From contig JAPLNJ010000622.1 of the NCBI GenBank assembly GCA_026692885.1, positions 1 to 29,282 on the forward strand: a stretch of DNA of 29,282 nucleotides, in the 5' to 3' direction. Source of the DNA: Planctomycetota bacterium. Its GTDB lineage: Bacteria > Planctomycetota > Planctomycetia > Pirellulales > Pirellulaceae. The position numbers and the translations under genes were made by a program. This document shows positions 1 to 7,863 of this stretch, piece by piece. The notes below the pieces were generated by a model that worked only from the letters and a program-made list of their open reading frames with translations, ran no database searches and was not told the DNA's origin. How positions within the stretch are numbered: position 1 is the stretch's first letter; each line of letters starts with the position of its first letter.

Positions 1-29
1 CGCTACGCGGCTGTCGCCGCTCCGCTCTG
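1..29. repeat. Partial copy of one palindrome arm
   Basis: These bases match, with one or two differences, the outer right end of the large palindrome at 1376-1404 (shared core GGCTGTCGCCGCTCCGCTCTG minus its last base). It is therefore another copy of the same dispersed repeat, cut by the window edge. The full extent to the left is unknown. Confidence 0.5.
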
Positions 30-415
30 CCCTGGGCTGATTTGTGGCTGCCCCGTTGGGGCGAAAACCTGTGGATCACCAGCAGGGGTGCCCCAGGGGC
101 CACTCGGTCATCCTGGATTTCGTAATCACTCCGCGAAGCAAGCCAGAATGGAACAGAAGCAGACATTCGGGAAAACACCAATTCATGGCAAAATCAGACA
201 GACTGAACACCCCAGTCTTGACCCCTTTGATTTGAGTCCTACCTGCAAATCGACGACGACACGGACGAGACCACCCGCCTCCGGCAGTTCCGCGATCGGC
301 TCCTCCGCGAACCAAGGTTCTGACGAAGGTGGCTGACAAAGGGGTCGGAAAGCACATGGGGCACGTTTCCAACGTGCCGTCAGACCGCGTTCGACGCCTG
401 CCAAGGCTGCCCGTC
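30..415. other. Non-coding or relic stretch, no supported gene
   Basis: No convincing gene is seen. A plus-strand open stretch at 243-323 ends in a natural-looking acidic/arginine-rich tail (QIDDDTDETTRLRQF, then a stop after REPRF) and could be the last 26 codons of a lost gene. Bases 213-230 (TTGACCCCTTTGATTT) resemble, in inverted orientation, the AAAGGGGTCAGGACTC motif at 1413-1428 beside the RAYT remnant. A short palindrome, GGCACG-TTTCCAA-CGTGCC-like, sits at 360-381. Confidence 0.3.
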
Positions 416-685
416 TTAGCCTCGGTAAGCGTCCTTGCGATGGCGCACCCGAACTACCACAACCAGCAACCGCTGATCGTCGATGGTGTAGACCACGCGA
501 TACGTCCCCACCCGGATACGCCACAGGTGTTCTTCCCCTGTCAACTTCACCGCACCCACCGGCCGGGGTTCGTCTTCCAACGGCTCAACCACGCGAACGA
601 TGCGCCGCTGCGCGTCTGCGGGCAGTTTTTTCAACTGCCGATCAGCCGCCCGGGCGAACGTCACGCTGTACCGCTGGGTACTCAT
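416..685 (-). CDS. RelE/ParE-family mRNA interferase toxin
   Basis: An 89-aa protein of the usual RelE/ParE size. It starts STQRYSVTFARAADRQLKKL and continues with the family's basic helix, a GAVKLTG segment, then LWRIRVGTYRVVYTI, which is the conserved RxGxYRVxY core of RelE toxins. Known RelE proteins cut mRNA in the ribosomal A site; ParE relatives poison gyrase, and sequence alone does not decide between them. It lies one base downstream of the Phd-like gene (687-947) on the same strand, so the two are almost certainly translated from one transcript, antitoxin first. The N-terminal basic segment and the C-terminal RVRHRKDAYR tail are both present, so the toxin looks intact. Confidence 0.88.
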   Translation of the reverse strand: MSTQRYSVTFARAADRQLKKLPADAQRRIVRVVEPLEDEPRPVGAVKLTGEEHLWRIRVGTYRVVYTIDDQRLLVVVVRVRHRKDAYRG

Positions 686-686
686 G

Positions 687-947
687 TTACTTCATCCCCA
701 GTCGCTGCTTGATTTCGGCCAACGGAACAGACTGCTCCCCTTTGCGACGCATCCGGGCCAGCTCGCGCTTGGCCGCCCGCGCGTCTGCTTGATCTTCCAG
801 GGCTTCCAACAATGCCAGGTCTTCCATCGACACCAAGGCTGCCACCCCCTTGCCCCGCCGCTCCAACACCACCCGTTCGCCTTGATCGGCCACCCGGTTC
901 AAGGTGTCCGCGAAATTGTTCCGAATCTTCGCCACGCTCACGTTCAT
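687..947 (-). CDS. Phd/YefM-family antitoxin
   Basis: An 86-aa protein beginning NVSVAKIRNNFADTLNRV, the classic Phd/YefM N-terminal fold (strand followed by the RxxFAxxLxxV helix), then GERVVLERRGKGVAALVSMED, the dimerisation and DNA-binding core. The C-terminal half is charged (ADARAAKRELARMRRKGEQ) and would wrap the toxin. It should neutralise the adjacent RelE-like toxin and repress the operon. A GGGAG ribosome site lies 8-12 bases upstream of the ATG at 947. The pair stands alone between repeats, consistent with a mobile stability module. Confidence 0.88.
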   Translation of the reverse strand: MNVSVAKIRNNFADTLNRVADQGERVVLERRGKGVAALVSMEDLALLEALEDQADARAAKRELARMRRKGEQSVPLAEIKQRLGMK

Positions 948-964
948 GATCTTCGCTCCCTTCC

Positions 965-1000
965 CGATACAATATAATGCACATGTACATCGTAGCGATG
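965..1000 (-). promoter_or_regulatory. Possible TA promoter/operator
   Basis: On the minus strand an AT-rich stretch contains TATATT (rc of 971-976), a fair -10 element about 25 bases before the antitoxin start, in otherwise GC-rich DNA. Just upstream is an imperfect dyad, TGTACATGTGCA (978-989), of the kind Phd-type repressors bind. No convincing -35 was found. Confidence 0.3.
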
Positions 1001-1115
1001 ATCGACACCCGCATCAACGTACCCGTCGCAGCCGGGCCAAAACGTCATCGAAGGACCGCCAGGACTGTCCTCGGGCCAGCCAGAACCCTCAAAGGGGCAA
1101 AACAAATCAGCCCAG

Positions 1116-1405
1116 CAGAGCGTCGCGGCGACAGCCGCAGAGCGCCGCCCTGGGTCCGGATTCGATGCAGCACGGTAACCCTGAAAGGCAACGCTGTGAC
1201 GCATTTTGACGCCGAGAATACAAGCACGAAGCGCAAGCGAGTGGGTGTCCACCAACGCCCGCGGACCCACTCGCTTGCGCGTCGTGCTTGTATTGCGGGG
1301 CGAAGACCCGCGAAAATGCGTCACAGCGTTGCCGTTCAGGGCTGGTGTTCTCAATCCGCTCGTAACCCAGGGCGGCGCTAGGCGGCTGTCGCCGCTCCGC
1401 TCTGA
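1116..1405. repeat. Large imperfect palindrome (~290 bp) beside the RAYT remnant
   Basis: Left arm 1116-1246 and right arm 1265-1405 are inverted copies with interruptions. Matching blocks from outside in: GGCGACAGCCGC / GCGGCTGTCGCC; AGCGCCGCCCTGGGT / its complement; GGCAACGCTGTGACGCATTT / its complement (1182-1205 and 1315-1336); and ACAAGCACGAAGCGCAAGCG / its complement (1219-1238 and 1272-1292). The loop is about 18 bases. Reading frames across it in both directions are by-products of the repeat. The position, immediately 3' of a RAYT coding remnant, fits a REP/BIME-type element. Confidence 0.85.
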
Positions 1406-1418
1406 TAATTCAAAGGGG

Positions 1419-1890
1419 TCAGGACTCATTGTTTGCGAATTCTTCCAAGAGTCGCACCTGCGGTCGGCCGCGGGGGCGGAGCGTGGATGCCAAACCCAGT
1501 CGCTGGGCAGTCGATTCGACCCAGGAGGGTTCACCCAGCAGGCGGCCACGTTGGGCAGACCGTCGCACCGCCGCCAACTCGCATTTCGTGAGCGGCTTGT
1601 TAACCTTCTCTACCCAGTTTGGCAGACGCGGAATCGGCCAGGCGGACAGCCAGGCTGGAGCGGGCTCGGGCGGCTGCAGCCAACGCCACAGCGAACCCCA
1701 GCGCCAGTCTTCGGCCCGTGCCACCAGTTCGGCGCGCAAGGCATGCCGCTCGGCGTAGCGACCGACCGTCAGAAAGTGTCCGTCATCTTGGACGGGGAAA
1801 CTCTTGAACCGCCCCTGGTAGACGTGCCCCTCGCCCGACGTGTGGTAATGGGCCTGGTAGCGCATCGTAGACGCGTCTGGCAGGCTACTT
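1419..1890 (-). pseudogene. REP-associated tyrosine transposase (RAYT), 5'-truncated
   Basis: The readable 148-aa stretch starts MRYQAHYHTSGEGHVYQGRF and continues KSFPVQDDGHFLTVGRYAER, then EDWRWGSLWRW and a C-terminal STLRPRGRPQ. These are the hallmark C-terminal segments of the IS200-like Y1 transposases called RAYTs; the Y of GHVYQGRF or GRYAER lies in the region that holds the family's catalytic tyrosine. The N-terminal half with the HUH metal-binding motif is missing. The same frame can be read only back to about 1890, where it meets the 3' end of the neighbouring transglutaminase gene (stop at 1885-1887). It is therefore a dead remnant unless served in trans. RAYTs are known to mobilise palindromic REP sequences, and the large palindrome follows 14 bases after its stop. 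Confidence 0.85.
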
Positions 1891-4170
1891 GTTGTCGGTA
1901 TACGTCACGAGTTCGAGTTCCGGGGACTTGTCTCGGGCCGGAGTGAAACGGACGGTCCAGCCATCGTCAACGCTGCGGTTCGGCACGATCCGCACGGCCA
2001 GTCCCGCAGGCTTCACGCCGCCAGCCCAGGCGCGCACCGCCTTGGTCACGTCGATTTCGTAACGCCGCGGCGGCGCGAACGGGGCACCGTTGCCCTGGGA
2101 CACTACGACGCTGCCGACGTGCTGACCTAGTTGCGCGAAATCGTAGGGCCGGCCCGACTCGAACGCGGCGGCGAGCATCACGGCCGCGACTTGCATCGGG
2201 GCCTTTTCGTGGGCTTCCTCGACGTAGAGGACGAGCCGGGCCGACGCCAAGTCCTTCGCCGTCGGCAGTCTCGCGGCCTCGAAATCGACCAGCATGATCC
2301 AGGCATCCGAGTTATCCTTCAACCACTTGACATAATTGTGCTGGAATACCTCGCCTTGCTTGGAGATGTGCGTGATCCTGGTTGCCGGCAGCAGGCTGCG
2401 CTGTGTCGGTCGCGTGGGCACCGGCGGCGGTGTTTGCGTACCGCTGCTCCAGGGACTGGGCAGCGAGGCCAACTCCTGATCCGCTCCGACGGTAGGCCGG
2501 CAAGGCGGCGCCGGAAGCGGCGCTGGCTGCTGGCCGGGCGCGAGTACCTCGCGGCGCACAAACAACATGCGTGGATAAACGGGGTATCGGCCCTTGGGGG
2601 TGGGGCAGTCGAGGTCAAACTTCCCCGGCAGTTCCTGGGCCGTGAACGTGGTCTGGACACAGGTGACCGTGTCATCCCACTCGGCGTCGTGAGCCTTGGC
2701 GAGTTCCTTGTCCTCGTCGTACAGCTGCTCGAAGGATTTCTTGCGGCTGCCCAAACGATAGGCATACGTGACGACCAGTCGGTTCGAGCCCAGAGTCTGG
2801 GGATCCGCCAGCGAAACGGTCACGGTATTCTTGCCCGGCGAGAGGTAGGGTAACGAGCCGGGGTTGTTCTGCACGATGGCTTCGAGTCGGAGGGCCTTCA
2901 GGGCTTCCCGGAACGTGACTTTGACGAGCACCGCGACTTGACCTTGGACCGCCGTGGAAAAGTCCTGTAGCACCACCGGCCTATACGTTGTACCGCCGTC
3001 GGTGGACACCTCGACCGTATCGGCCCCCGCAGCTTCGCCGCTGGCCTTGGTCATCACGTACGGGCTGGCCAACTCGATGATCGCGATACCCGGCTGGCCG
3101 CTGCGGGCAGGTCGTAGCGAGCGGTCGGCGTAGGTGACGTTTTCGGAAGCAGCCAATGACTGCAGCAACGCGTCGCTGGAGAAATCCAGGTGACAGGTCA
3201 GCCGGCCGTTGGCATAGCTGCGGGCCGGCTTGCTCGTCACGTAGGGCTCGAGGACCAGCCCGATACCCGGGTCGTTGCGCGTATCCTTGTGGCCCCCGCA
3301 GGTATGTGCGGGAGCGACGTTGTTGCCGCCCCAGTACCAAGCGTCTGGGAGGGGATCCCAGGTGTTCGTCAAGCCGCCACCGGGCCTCAGATTCACGTCG
3401 GCGGAGTAGCTACCGCTGGCGTGGACGATCCCCGCCCAACCCTCGTCCGCTCCAGCACGATGTTGCGTCTTCAAGCCGCGGATCACACCGTCGAGTTCGT
3501 CGCCACAGGAAAGAAACGACGGGGCCTGCCAGTGCAGCCGATCCCCATAACGAGCAAATTGATTGTCCCGTGCGTAGACGCACTGCCGGGCCGGGTCCAG
3601 GACGAAAGCGTTCTGGATCAGGTCGCTGGGGTTGTTCTTGAGAGCCTCTTCCCCGGCGATCGTCCTGCCCCCCGGCGTGTGTGGATTGGGCATCCAGGCA
3701 TAGAACTTCAGGAAGGCATCCAAGTAGTGCCACTGGCCGTCGTATTGGGCTTCCACCGTGGTATGTCCGTCCCAGCCGACAAAGCGCCAGCCCCAGCCCA
3801 ATTCTCGCCACAGCGCCGATTGCTCGGAGTGCAGGCCGCCGCACAGGCTCCAGCCGTAGCAGTTGATTTCCTTTAATACGGGCAGGCCACCCGGCTCGCC
3901 AGGATAGGCGCGATGGTAGTGTGACAACTGCATGAAGTTGTAGATGGCGATGGCCTTCTCGTCGTTGGTCTGGCAGTCCCGCGTGATCGTCGCCACGATG
4001 GACCTGAGACTGGAACAATCGGGAGCCTGATCCGGCAGGACCTTGATCTGTGCAACCAGTCCTGGTGCCTTGCCGGTCCGGTCGTCCGGCGAGTTCGGAA
4101 CGGCTGTGGCTCTTGCCGCGTAACAAGTGACGCCCAGGACGGCCACGCCAACGATCCATTTTCCCACCAT
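1885..4170 (-). CDS. Secreted transglutaminase-like protein with C-terminal beta-sandwich domain
   Basis: A 761-aa protein. The start at 4170 is chosen because a signal peptide follows at once (MVGKWIVGVAVLGVTCYAAR) and AAAGGGC lies upstream; the frame stays open a further 49 codons but that stretch overlaps the isomerase remnant. Residues about 50-160 carry a transglutaminase-like core: INCYGWSLCGGLHSEQ with C110, VGWDGHTTVEAQYDGQWHYLDAF with H136 and D151, matching a Cys-His-Asp triad. Members of the superfamily act as proteases or cross-linkers; the substrate here is unknown. The middle holds Ig-like or sialidase-like beta segments, and the last ~170 residues (SARLVLYVEEAH, RYEIDVTKAVRAWA) resemble DNRLRE/CBM96-type modules. 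It is probably exported and may act on surface proteins. It is the only transglutaminase-type gene here and is not in an operon. Confidence 0.75.
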   Translation of the reverse strand: MVGKWIVGVAVLGVTCYAARATAVPNSPDDRTGKAPGLVAQIKVLPDQAPDCSSLRSIVATITRDCQTNDEKAIAIYNFMQLSHYHRAYPGEPGGLPVLKEINCYGWSLCGGLHSEQSALWRELGWGWRFVGWDGHTTVEAQYDGQWHYLDAFLKFYAWMPNPHTPGGRTIAGEEALKNNPSDLIQNAFVLDPARQCVYARDNQFARYGDRLHWQAPSFLSCGDELDGVIRGLKTQHRAGADEGWAGIVHASGSYSADVNLRPGGGLTNTWDPLPDAWYWGGNNVAPAHTCGGHKDTRNDPGIGLVLEPYVTSKPARSYANGRLTCHLDFSSDALLQSLAASENVTYADRSLRPARSGQPGIAIIELASPYVMTKASGEAAGADTVEVSTDGGTTYRPVVLQDFSTAVQGQVAVLVKVTFREALKALRLEAIVQNNPGSLPYLSPGKNTVTVSLADPQTLGSNRLVVTYAYRLGSRKKSFEQLYDEDKELAKAHDAEWDDTVTCVQTTFTAQELPGKFDLDCPTPKGRYPVYPRMLFVRREVLAPGQQPAPLPAPPCRPTVGADQELASLPSPWSSGTQTPPPVPTRPTQRSLLPATRITHISKQGEVFQHNYVKWLKDNSDAWIMLVDFEAARLPTAKDLASARLVLYVEEAHEKAPMQVAAVMLAAAFESGRPYDFAQLGQHVGSVVVSQGNGAPFAPPRRYEIDVTKAVRAWAGGVKPAGLAVRIVPNRSVDDGWTVRFTPARDKSPELELVTYTDNK

Positions 4171-4225
4171 GTTTTGCCCTTTCTGAAAGACGCGGCAGTT
4201 GCCCCTCTTTCCGGGAGCTTGGGAC

Positions 4226-4502
4226 TCAGAAGTCCAACTGTTCCAGGAACCGCAGGCTGCGGGGGATTTGGTCCACGACCGTGGGGGATTCATCCTCGAT
4301 GAAATTTGAAACCCCACTGGCGAACCTTGTCCAGCATGGGCGTGACGCCCTCGCTTTTGAACTGGTCACGCAGGCTGTAGAGTTGCAGGCCGGTAGGCCC
4401 ATGATAGCTTTTGCTCTCTCCAATTCCCGCCGCCAACACACTGCTGTGCGCTACGACAATCGCGACCAAGGCCGCGGCACCACGTGGCAGGGACTTACGC
4501 AT
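4226..4502 (-). pseudogene. Sugar-phosphate isomerase/epimerase-like gene with internal deletion
   Basis: From an ATG at 4502 with GGAG upstream the frame reads a signal peptide (MRKSLPRGAAALVAIVVAHS) and then GPTGLQLYSLRDQFKSEGVT-PMLDKVRQWGFK, the typical N-terminus of xylose-isomerase-like TIM-barrel proteins. At about 4305 it breaks: this frame stops within five codons, while the next frame carries FIEDESPTVVDQIPRSLRFL-EQLDF and a stop at 4226-4228, which looks like the C-terminal helix of the same family. Roughly the central 200 or more residues are missing, joined out of frame. This is a clean internal deletion relic, 55 bases upstream of the transglutaminase start. Confidence 0.7.
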
Positions 4503-4699
4503 TACTGGCTCTCCTTGCAGAAGGTTAACACCACCCGAGTAGGCCAGGCTTTCCAGCCTGACACGAAATCGACAGCCCAGTCTACCACCCGCTGCAATGC
4601 TCGACCACAGGCCCTTGCCAGCGAGCGACCGGAGCGTCTGCCGTTGCGAGTCGAGGGGGGGCGCCGTGCAGTTCTTGACGTCGTAGCGCGGCAACTTCA

Positions 4700-4816
4700 A
4701 AGCCCAAAGTCGCCCTGCTCATCGAGACCGCTCGCGGCTACGGCCGGCAGATGCTGCAGCGGCGCGAGCAGCAGGACGTTGAGGAGGAGCTGACAAAAAG
4801 ATGGGCGGCAGAATAA
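4700..4816 (+). pseudogene. N-terminal fragment of XylR-like (AraC-family) regulator
   Basis: The frame reads KPKVALLIETARGYGRQMLQ, close to the opening of planctomycete XylR-type regulators (a periplasmic-binding-protein-like sensor with an AraC helix-turn-helix at the C-terminus). After that it drifts into RREQQDVEEELTKRWAAE and a stop at 4814-4816. No start codon or helix-turn-helix domain remains. Such regulators usually sit next to sugar-isomerase and sulfatase genes, so this relic together with the isomerase relic suggests a lost sugar-use locus. The identification rests on about 17 residues. Confidence 0.5.
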
Positions 4817-5124
4817 TGGGGGACGGTTCATCTTCTTACCGGACCTATTTCTGTCGTCTCCGTGCTCAAACCGAATGTCAATGTTGCGGCAGCGGCGGTT
4901 TGCAATGCGTGGCGGCGGGTCATGTTGTTCCTCCGCTGATAGATGATGACGGTCAGCCGGGATTGCGCACGGCCTAGGCAATGGGCCGATGGTACGCGTC
5001 AGCGAGCAATGGAATCCCGCGACCGACGTAATTTCTCAGGGGGTCGTCGATTCATGGGTCCGCGGCTGTTACAGTAAGCTGCCTGGCGATTCCAAACGCT
5101 GGGACATCCAACAGGGAGAACCAA
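4817..5124. other. Intergenic stretch upstream of the alpha-galactosidase
   Basis: About 300 bases without a supported gene. A minus-strand frame starting at 4831 reads like a signal peptide (FCQLLLNVLLLAPLQHLPAV) but stops after 44 codons in a region overlapping the regulator relic, so it is at best another relic. No clear promoter was recognised; the AGGGAG ribosome site of the next gene is at 5113-5118. Confidence 0.4.
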
Positions 5125-7191
5125 ATGGACAACTTTGAAAGAGTCACGACGGTCATGGGGTGCGCAACGCCCGCTCGCGGTTACTGGAAACGACGGGTGC
5201 TGTTGTTTGTATTCCTGGCGGCACTAGCCCTTCCGACCGTTGCCCAGGCACAAACCTGTCGGCTGAATACCTGCTGGCCCGCTTTTGATTACGACGGGAA
5301 GCCGGTGCAGACGGACCGTTCGTACTCCAAAGCAATTGCGCCAGGCTCGCAGACCGAAACTGCACACTACGCCGCCGAGTCGAGAACGATGACCGCCGCG
5401 GATGGTAAACTGCAAATTCGGCTGGACTGCAAGACCTATAAGAACTTCCCCGCGGAGGAGTATGCCGTCCTGTTGACGAACCTGTCCAAGACGGAACCGA
5501 CGGGACTTACCGGCAATTTCCGGTCGCTGAAGCTGTCCGTAGACAAGCCGGAAGCTGGTCAGGCCGTCGTGCTCAATGTCCTGCGCGGTTCGACCTGCGT
5601 GGCGACGGACTTCGTCCCGGAAGCGTTCACGATTGAGGCCGGGAAAGAGCACCTCCTGACGACAACCTGCGGGCGGTCGTCGAACGATTACATTCCGTTC
5701 CTGGAGCTGAACCTCGACGACCGGAACGGCTATCTGTTCGCCGTTGGCTGGACGGGGTCGTGGAAGGCGCGGTTTGCGAATACCGGAAAGGCCGTGGACG
5801 TCGAAATCGGCATGGAGCGGACCAACTTCCGGCTCATGCCGGGAGAAACGATCCGCCAGCCGTCGATCTTAGTTCTGGTCCGCAAGAACCAGACGCGGCG
5901 AGAATTCAAGACGCTGGTGCATCGGTTCCTGCTCGAGCACAAGGTGCCGCGCGACTCCAAGGGTCAAGTGCTCCCACCGCTTCTGGCGGTCGCGTCCGGA
6001 GGCGGGAACAAGACACCGCAGATGATGGCCGACATCCTGCAGTACTGCGTCGACAACCAGCTGCCGTTCGACACGTATTGGGTCGATGCCGGCTGGTACG
6101 GCGCGCCGCACGAGGACGAGCTGTATTCCAACTGCGGGCCGAACTGGTGGAAATACGTCGGCGACTGGCGAGTCAACACGACTACGCATCCGACCGGCGA
6201 CCTGCTGCCGATTGCCAACGCGGTCCACAAAGCGGGCTTGAAGTTCCTGCTCTGGTTTGAGCCGGAACGCATGACCGATTCCGCGCCCATTCTGCAGACG
6301 CATCCGGAATACCGGCACGGGCAGTTGGTCGACTACGGCAATCCCGAAGCCCTCCAGTGGATTCAGGAGACGATCTACGGAGTCATCGCGAAGCACAAGA
6401 TCGATGTCTTCCGCGAAGATTTCAACATGGATCCCGGCCCTACGTGGCGCGGCCTGGACGCGGCGGATCGCGTCGGCATCGCCGAGGCGAAGCATATCAC
6501 CGGATTGTACAAGTTCCTGGACGACATGCGGGCACGATTCCCGGATATTCTGCAGGAGAACTGCGCGTCCGGCGGGCGGCGCATCGATCTGGAGATGATT
6601 TCGCGGGCCCACACCTACTGCCGCAGCGACTACTATATCGGGCGCAAGCCGGGCGATACCGCGTTTGTTCTGGGGCAGAATGCGACGCTCAACCTCCTGC
6701 CCTACTTGCCGTTCCAGGGCTGCGAGTTCAACTGCGTGCCGGTCGGCGACGACTACGCGGCGTTCAGTATCATCTCTTCGGGGACCGTCATTACGCCGTC
6801 CGATTTCGACGGCGGGATCATCCGCCGCAAGATCACCGACAAAGAGACGGCCTGGTTCAAGAAGGTCTTCGATGTCGCGGTCCGCATGCGGCCGTTCTAT
6901 CTGGGCGATTTCTACCCACTGACCGACGAAACTGGCGCCGGCGACGACGCCTGGTGTGCGTGGCAATGCGACCGGCCAGATTTGAAAGCGGGATTCGCGA
7001 TTGTCTTCCGGCGGGGCGCTGCGGCGGGCGAATCCCAGACGTTCCAACTGGGCGGAATCGAGCCCAACGGGACGTACCAGATCGAGTCCTATGACGGTTC
7101 GAAGAAGGCCGTCGGAAGTTCCGTACTGAAAGACTGGACGGTCACACTTAAGCCGCGGTCGTTCCAAGTGGTCTTCTACCACAAACAGTGA
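5125..7191 (+). CDS. Secreted GH36-type alpha-galactosidase
   Basis: A 688-aa protein, a normal length for GH36. The start at 5125 has AGGGAG six bases upstream; an in-frame ATG at 5155 would also keep the signal peptide (VLLFVFLAALALPTVAQAQ). Residues ~45-270 form the N-terminal beta-supersandwich, and ~285-590 the TIM barrel with TYWVDAGWYG and FLLWFEPERM. The nucleophile is likely D432 in DVFREDFNMD and the acid/base D502 in YCRSDYY, following the conserved ENCASGGRRID at 478-488. The C-terminal beta domain ends in LKPRSFQVVFY. The reaction would be hydrolysis of terminal alpha-1,6-linked galactose from oligosaccharides outside the cytoplasm. It is monocistronic: a terminator follows at 7348. 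All catalytic motifs are intact. Confidence 0.9.
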   Translation: MDNFERVTTVMGCATPARGYWKRRVLLFVFLAALALPTVAQAQTCRLNTCWPAFDYDGKPVQTDRSYSKAIAPGSQTETAHYAAESRTMTAADGKLQIRLDCKTYKNFPAEEYAVLLTNLSKTEPTGLTGNFRSLKLSVDKPEAGQAVVLNVLRGSTCVATDFVPEAFTIEAGKEHLLTTTCGRSSNDYIPFLELNLDDRNGYLFAVGWTGSWKARFANTGKAVDVEIGMERTNFRLMPGETIRQPSILVLVRKNQTRREFKTLVHRFLLEHKVPRDSKGQVLPPLLAVASGGGNKTPQMMADILQYCVDNQLPFDTYWVDAGWYGAPHEDELYSNCGPNWWKYVGDWRVNTTTHPTGDLLPIANAVHKAGLKFLLWFEPERMTDSAPILQTHPEYRHGQLVDYGNPEALQWIQETIYGVIAKHKIDVFREDFNMDPGPTWRGLDAADRVGIAEAKHITGLYKFLDDMRARFPDILQENCASGGRRIDLEMISRAHTYCRSDYYIGRKPGDTAFVLGQNATLNLLPYLPFQGCEFNCVPVGDDYAAFSIISSGTVITPSDFDGGIIRRKITDKETAWFKKVFDVAVRMRPFYLGDFYPLTDETGAGDDAWCAWQCDRPDLKAGFAIVFRRGAAAGESQTFQLGGIEPNGTYQIESYDGSKKAVGSSVLKDWTVTLKPRSFQVVFYHKQ

Positions 7192-7347
7192 ACGGGCATT
7201 GAGGGACTGGCTTGTGAGGGATTGGCTAGGAGTGAATTCAACCCACACCTGTCGGAGATTCGCCCGACAGATTCGCCCGTCACTAGAGTTGCCTTGTCGG
7301 TCCATAGAAGGTATCCTTCACAAGTGAGTAGCCTGCCTTGGCAGACG

Positions 7348-7375
7348 GCCCAGCGAATCGCCGCTGGGCTTTTTT
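7348..7375 (+). terminator. Rho-independent terminator
   Basis: Perfect 8-bp stem GCCCAGCG / CGCTGGGC with a 6-base loop (AATCGC) followed by TTTTTT. It is oriented to end plus-strand transcription coming from the alpha-galactosidase, about 155 bases downstream of its stop. A weaker hairpin, CTGTCGG / CCGACAG, lies before it at about 7248-7270. Confidence 0.85.
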
Positions 7376-7377
7376 AA

Positions 7378-7402
7378 TGGACCAGCCGGGAATCGAACCC
7401 GG
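7378..7402 (-). tRNA. tRNA 3'-end fragment (T-arm plus acceptor strand)
   Basis: On the minus strand the sequence gives a perfect T-arm: stem CCGGG, loop TTCGATT, stem CCCGG, followed by the 7-base acceptor strand CTGGTCC and an A. The matching 5' acceptor strand GGACCAG, D-arm and anticodon arm are absent in the ~70 bases upstream, so this is not a working tRNA. A lone tRNA 3' end is what remains where an integrative element used a tRNA gene as attachment site. The amino acid cannot be told. Confidence 0.55.
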
Positions 7403-7450
7403 TGAGGCAAGGTGAGTAGCCTGCCGCAACTGACAACGGACTACTGACAA

Positions 7451-7567
7451 CTCGTCCTCGTCGTAATCCAGCAGGAACTCGCAGGTGGCCCTCTCGGCGA
7501 GGTCGTGCCAGCCGTAGGCTTCCAGGACGGCCCGGTCCATCGCGGCGTGCAACTCGCGGAGCTTCAG
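7451..7567 (-). pseudogene. C-terminal fragment of a type IIG/Eco57I-class R-M enzyme
   Basis: The frame reads LKLRELHAAMDRAVLEAYGW and then HDLAERATCEFLLDYDEDE, a segment found near the C-terminus of large single-chain restriction-methyltransferases (the MDxAVxxAYGW and CEFLLDYE signatures). The frame stays open on both sides but the flanking residues are unlike the family, and the catalytic and methylase domains are absent. It sits directly after the primase-like fragment in another frame, suggesting two broken genes joined by deletion. It need not belong to the R-M relic at 16-20 kb, which is of the ISP type. Confidence 0.6.
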
Positions 7568-7863
7568 GATGTCGGGCGACGTCTCAAATGAAGTCTCGTG
7601 CGGATCACCGTGGGCGTGGCCACGTCTTGCAGTATCGGGGCGTCCGCTGCTGTGGATGCCACCCCGCTGGGCTGTCGGCGTCGCTTGGGCTTGCCGTCGC
7701 CAGACACCGGGCCATCGTCCCGTAGGACGTGCAAGTAGGCTGCGGTGCCGTCCTTGTACTTTTTGGTTTTGGCTGCCCCGCGGGATTCCCGCCGACAAGC
7801 AACTTTGCTGCCGTCCGGGGACCGTCGGCACCAAGTGCCGTTGCCGCAGACTTCGCAAGGATT
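7564..7863 (-). pseudogene. Zinc-finger (primase-like) N-terminal fragment
   Basis: In this frame the protein reads NPCEVCGNGTWCRRSPDGSK and then VACRRESRGAAKTKKYKDGT with AAYLHVLRDDGP. The CxxC-x5-C...C arrangement followed by a KYKDGxAAYLH segment resembles the N-terminal zinc-binding domain of plasmid/phage-type DNA primase-helicase proteins found on integrated elements. No start codon is evident; the frame ends at 7564-7566 inside the R-M fragment. Only the zinc finger and linker are left, with no Toprim or helicase motifs. Together with the tRNA end it suggests a decayed integrated element. Confidence 0.5.

Larger units (their letters stand above)
7324..7425. repeat. 14-bp direct repeat bracketing terminator and tRNA scar
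   Basis: GTGAGTAGCCTGCC occurs at 7324-7337 and again at 7412-7425, same orientation, 88 bases apart. The two copies enclose the terminator and the tRNA-like T-arm. It may be a small insertion duplication or the trace of an attachment-site event. Confidence 0.55.

Noticed and set aside
944..1946. Several open frames crossing the palindrome at 1.1-1.4 kb
   Set aside because: They run across both arms of an inverted repeat and contain mirrored repeat peptides (RKRVG, HSLARRACI); no protein signal independent of the repeat.
4697..4981. Small minus-strand gene with a signal-peptide-like segment
   Set aside because: Overlaps the regulator fragment, ends without any mature domain and has no clear ribosome site; at best a relic.
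5869..7305. Long minus-strand frame of 478 codons opposite the alpha-galactosidase
   Set aside because: Arg/Pro/Val-rich composition without motifs; it mirrors the codon pattern of the real GC-rich gene on the plus strand.
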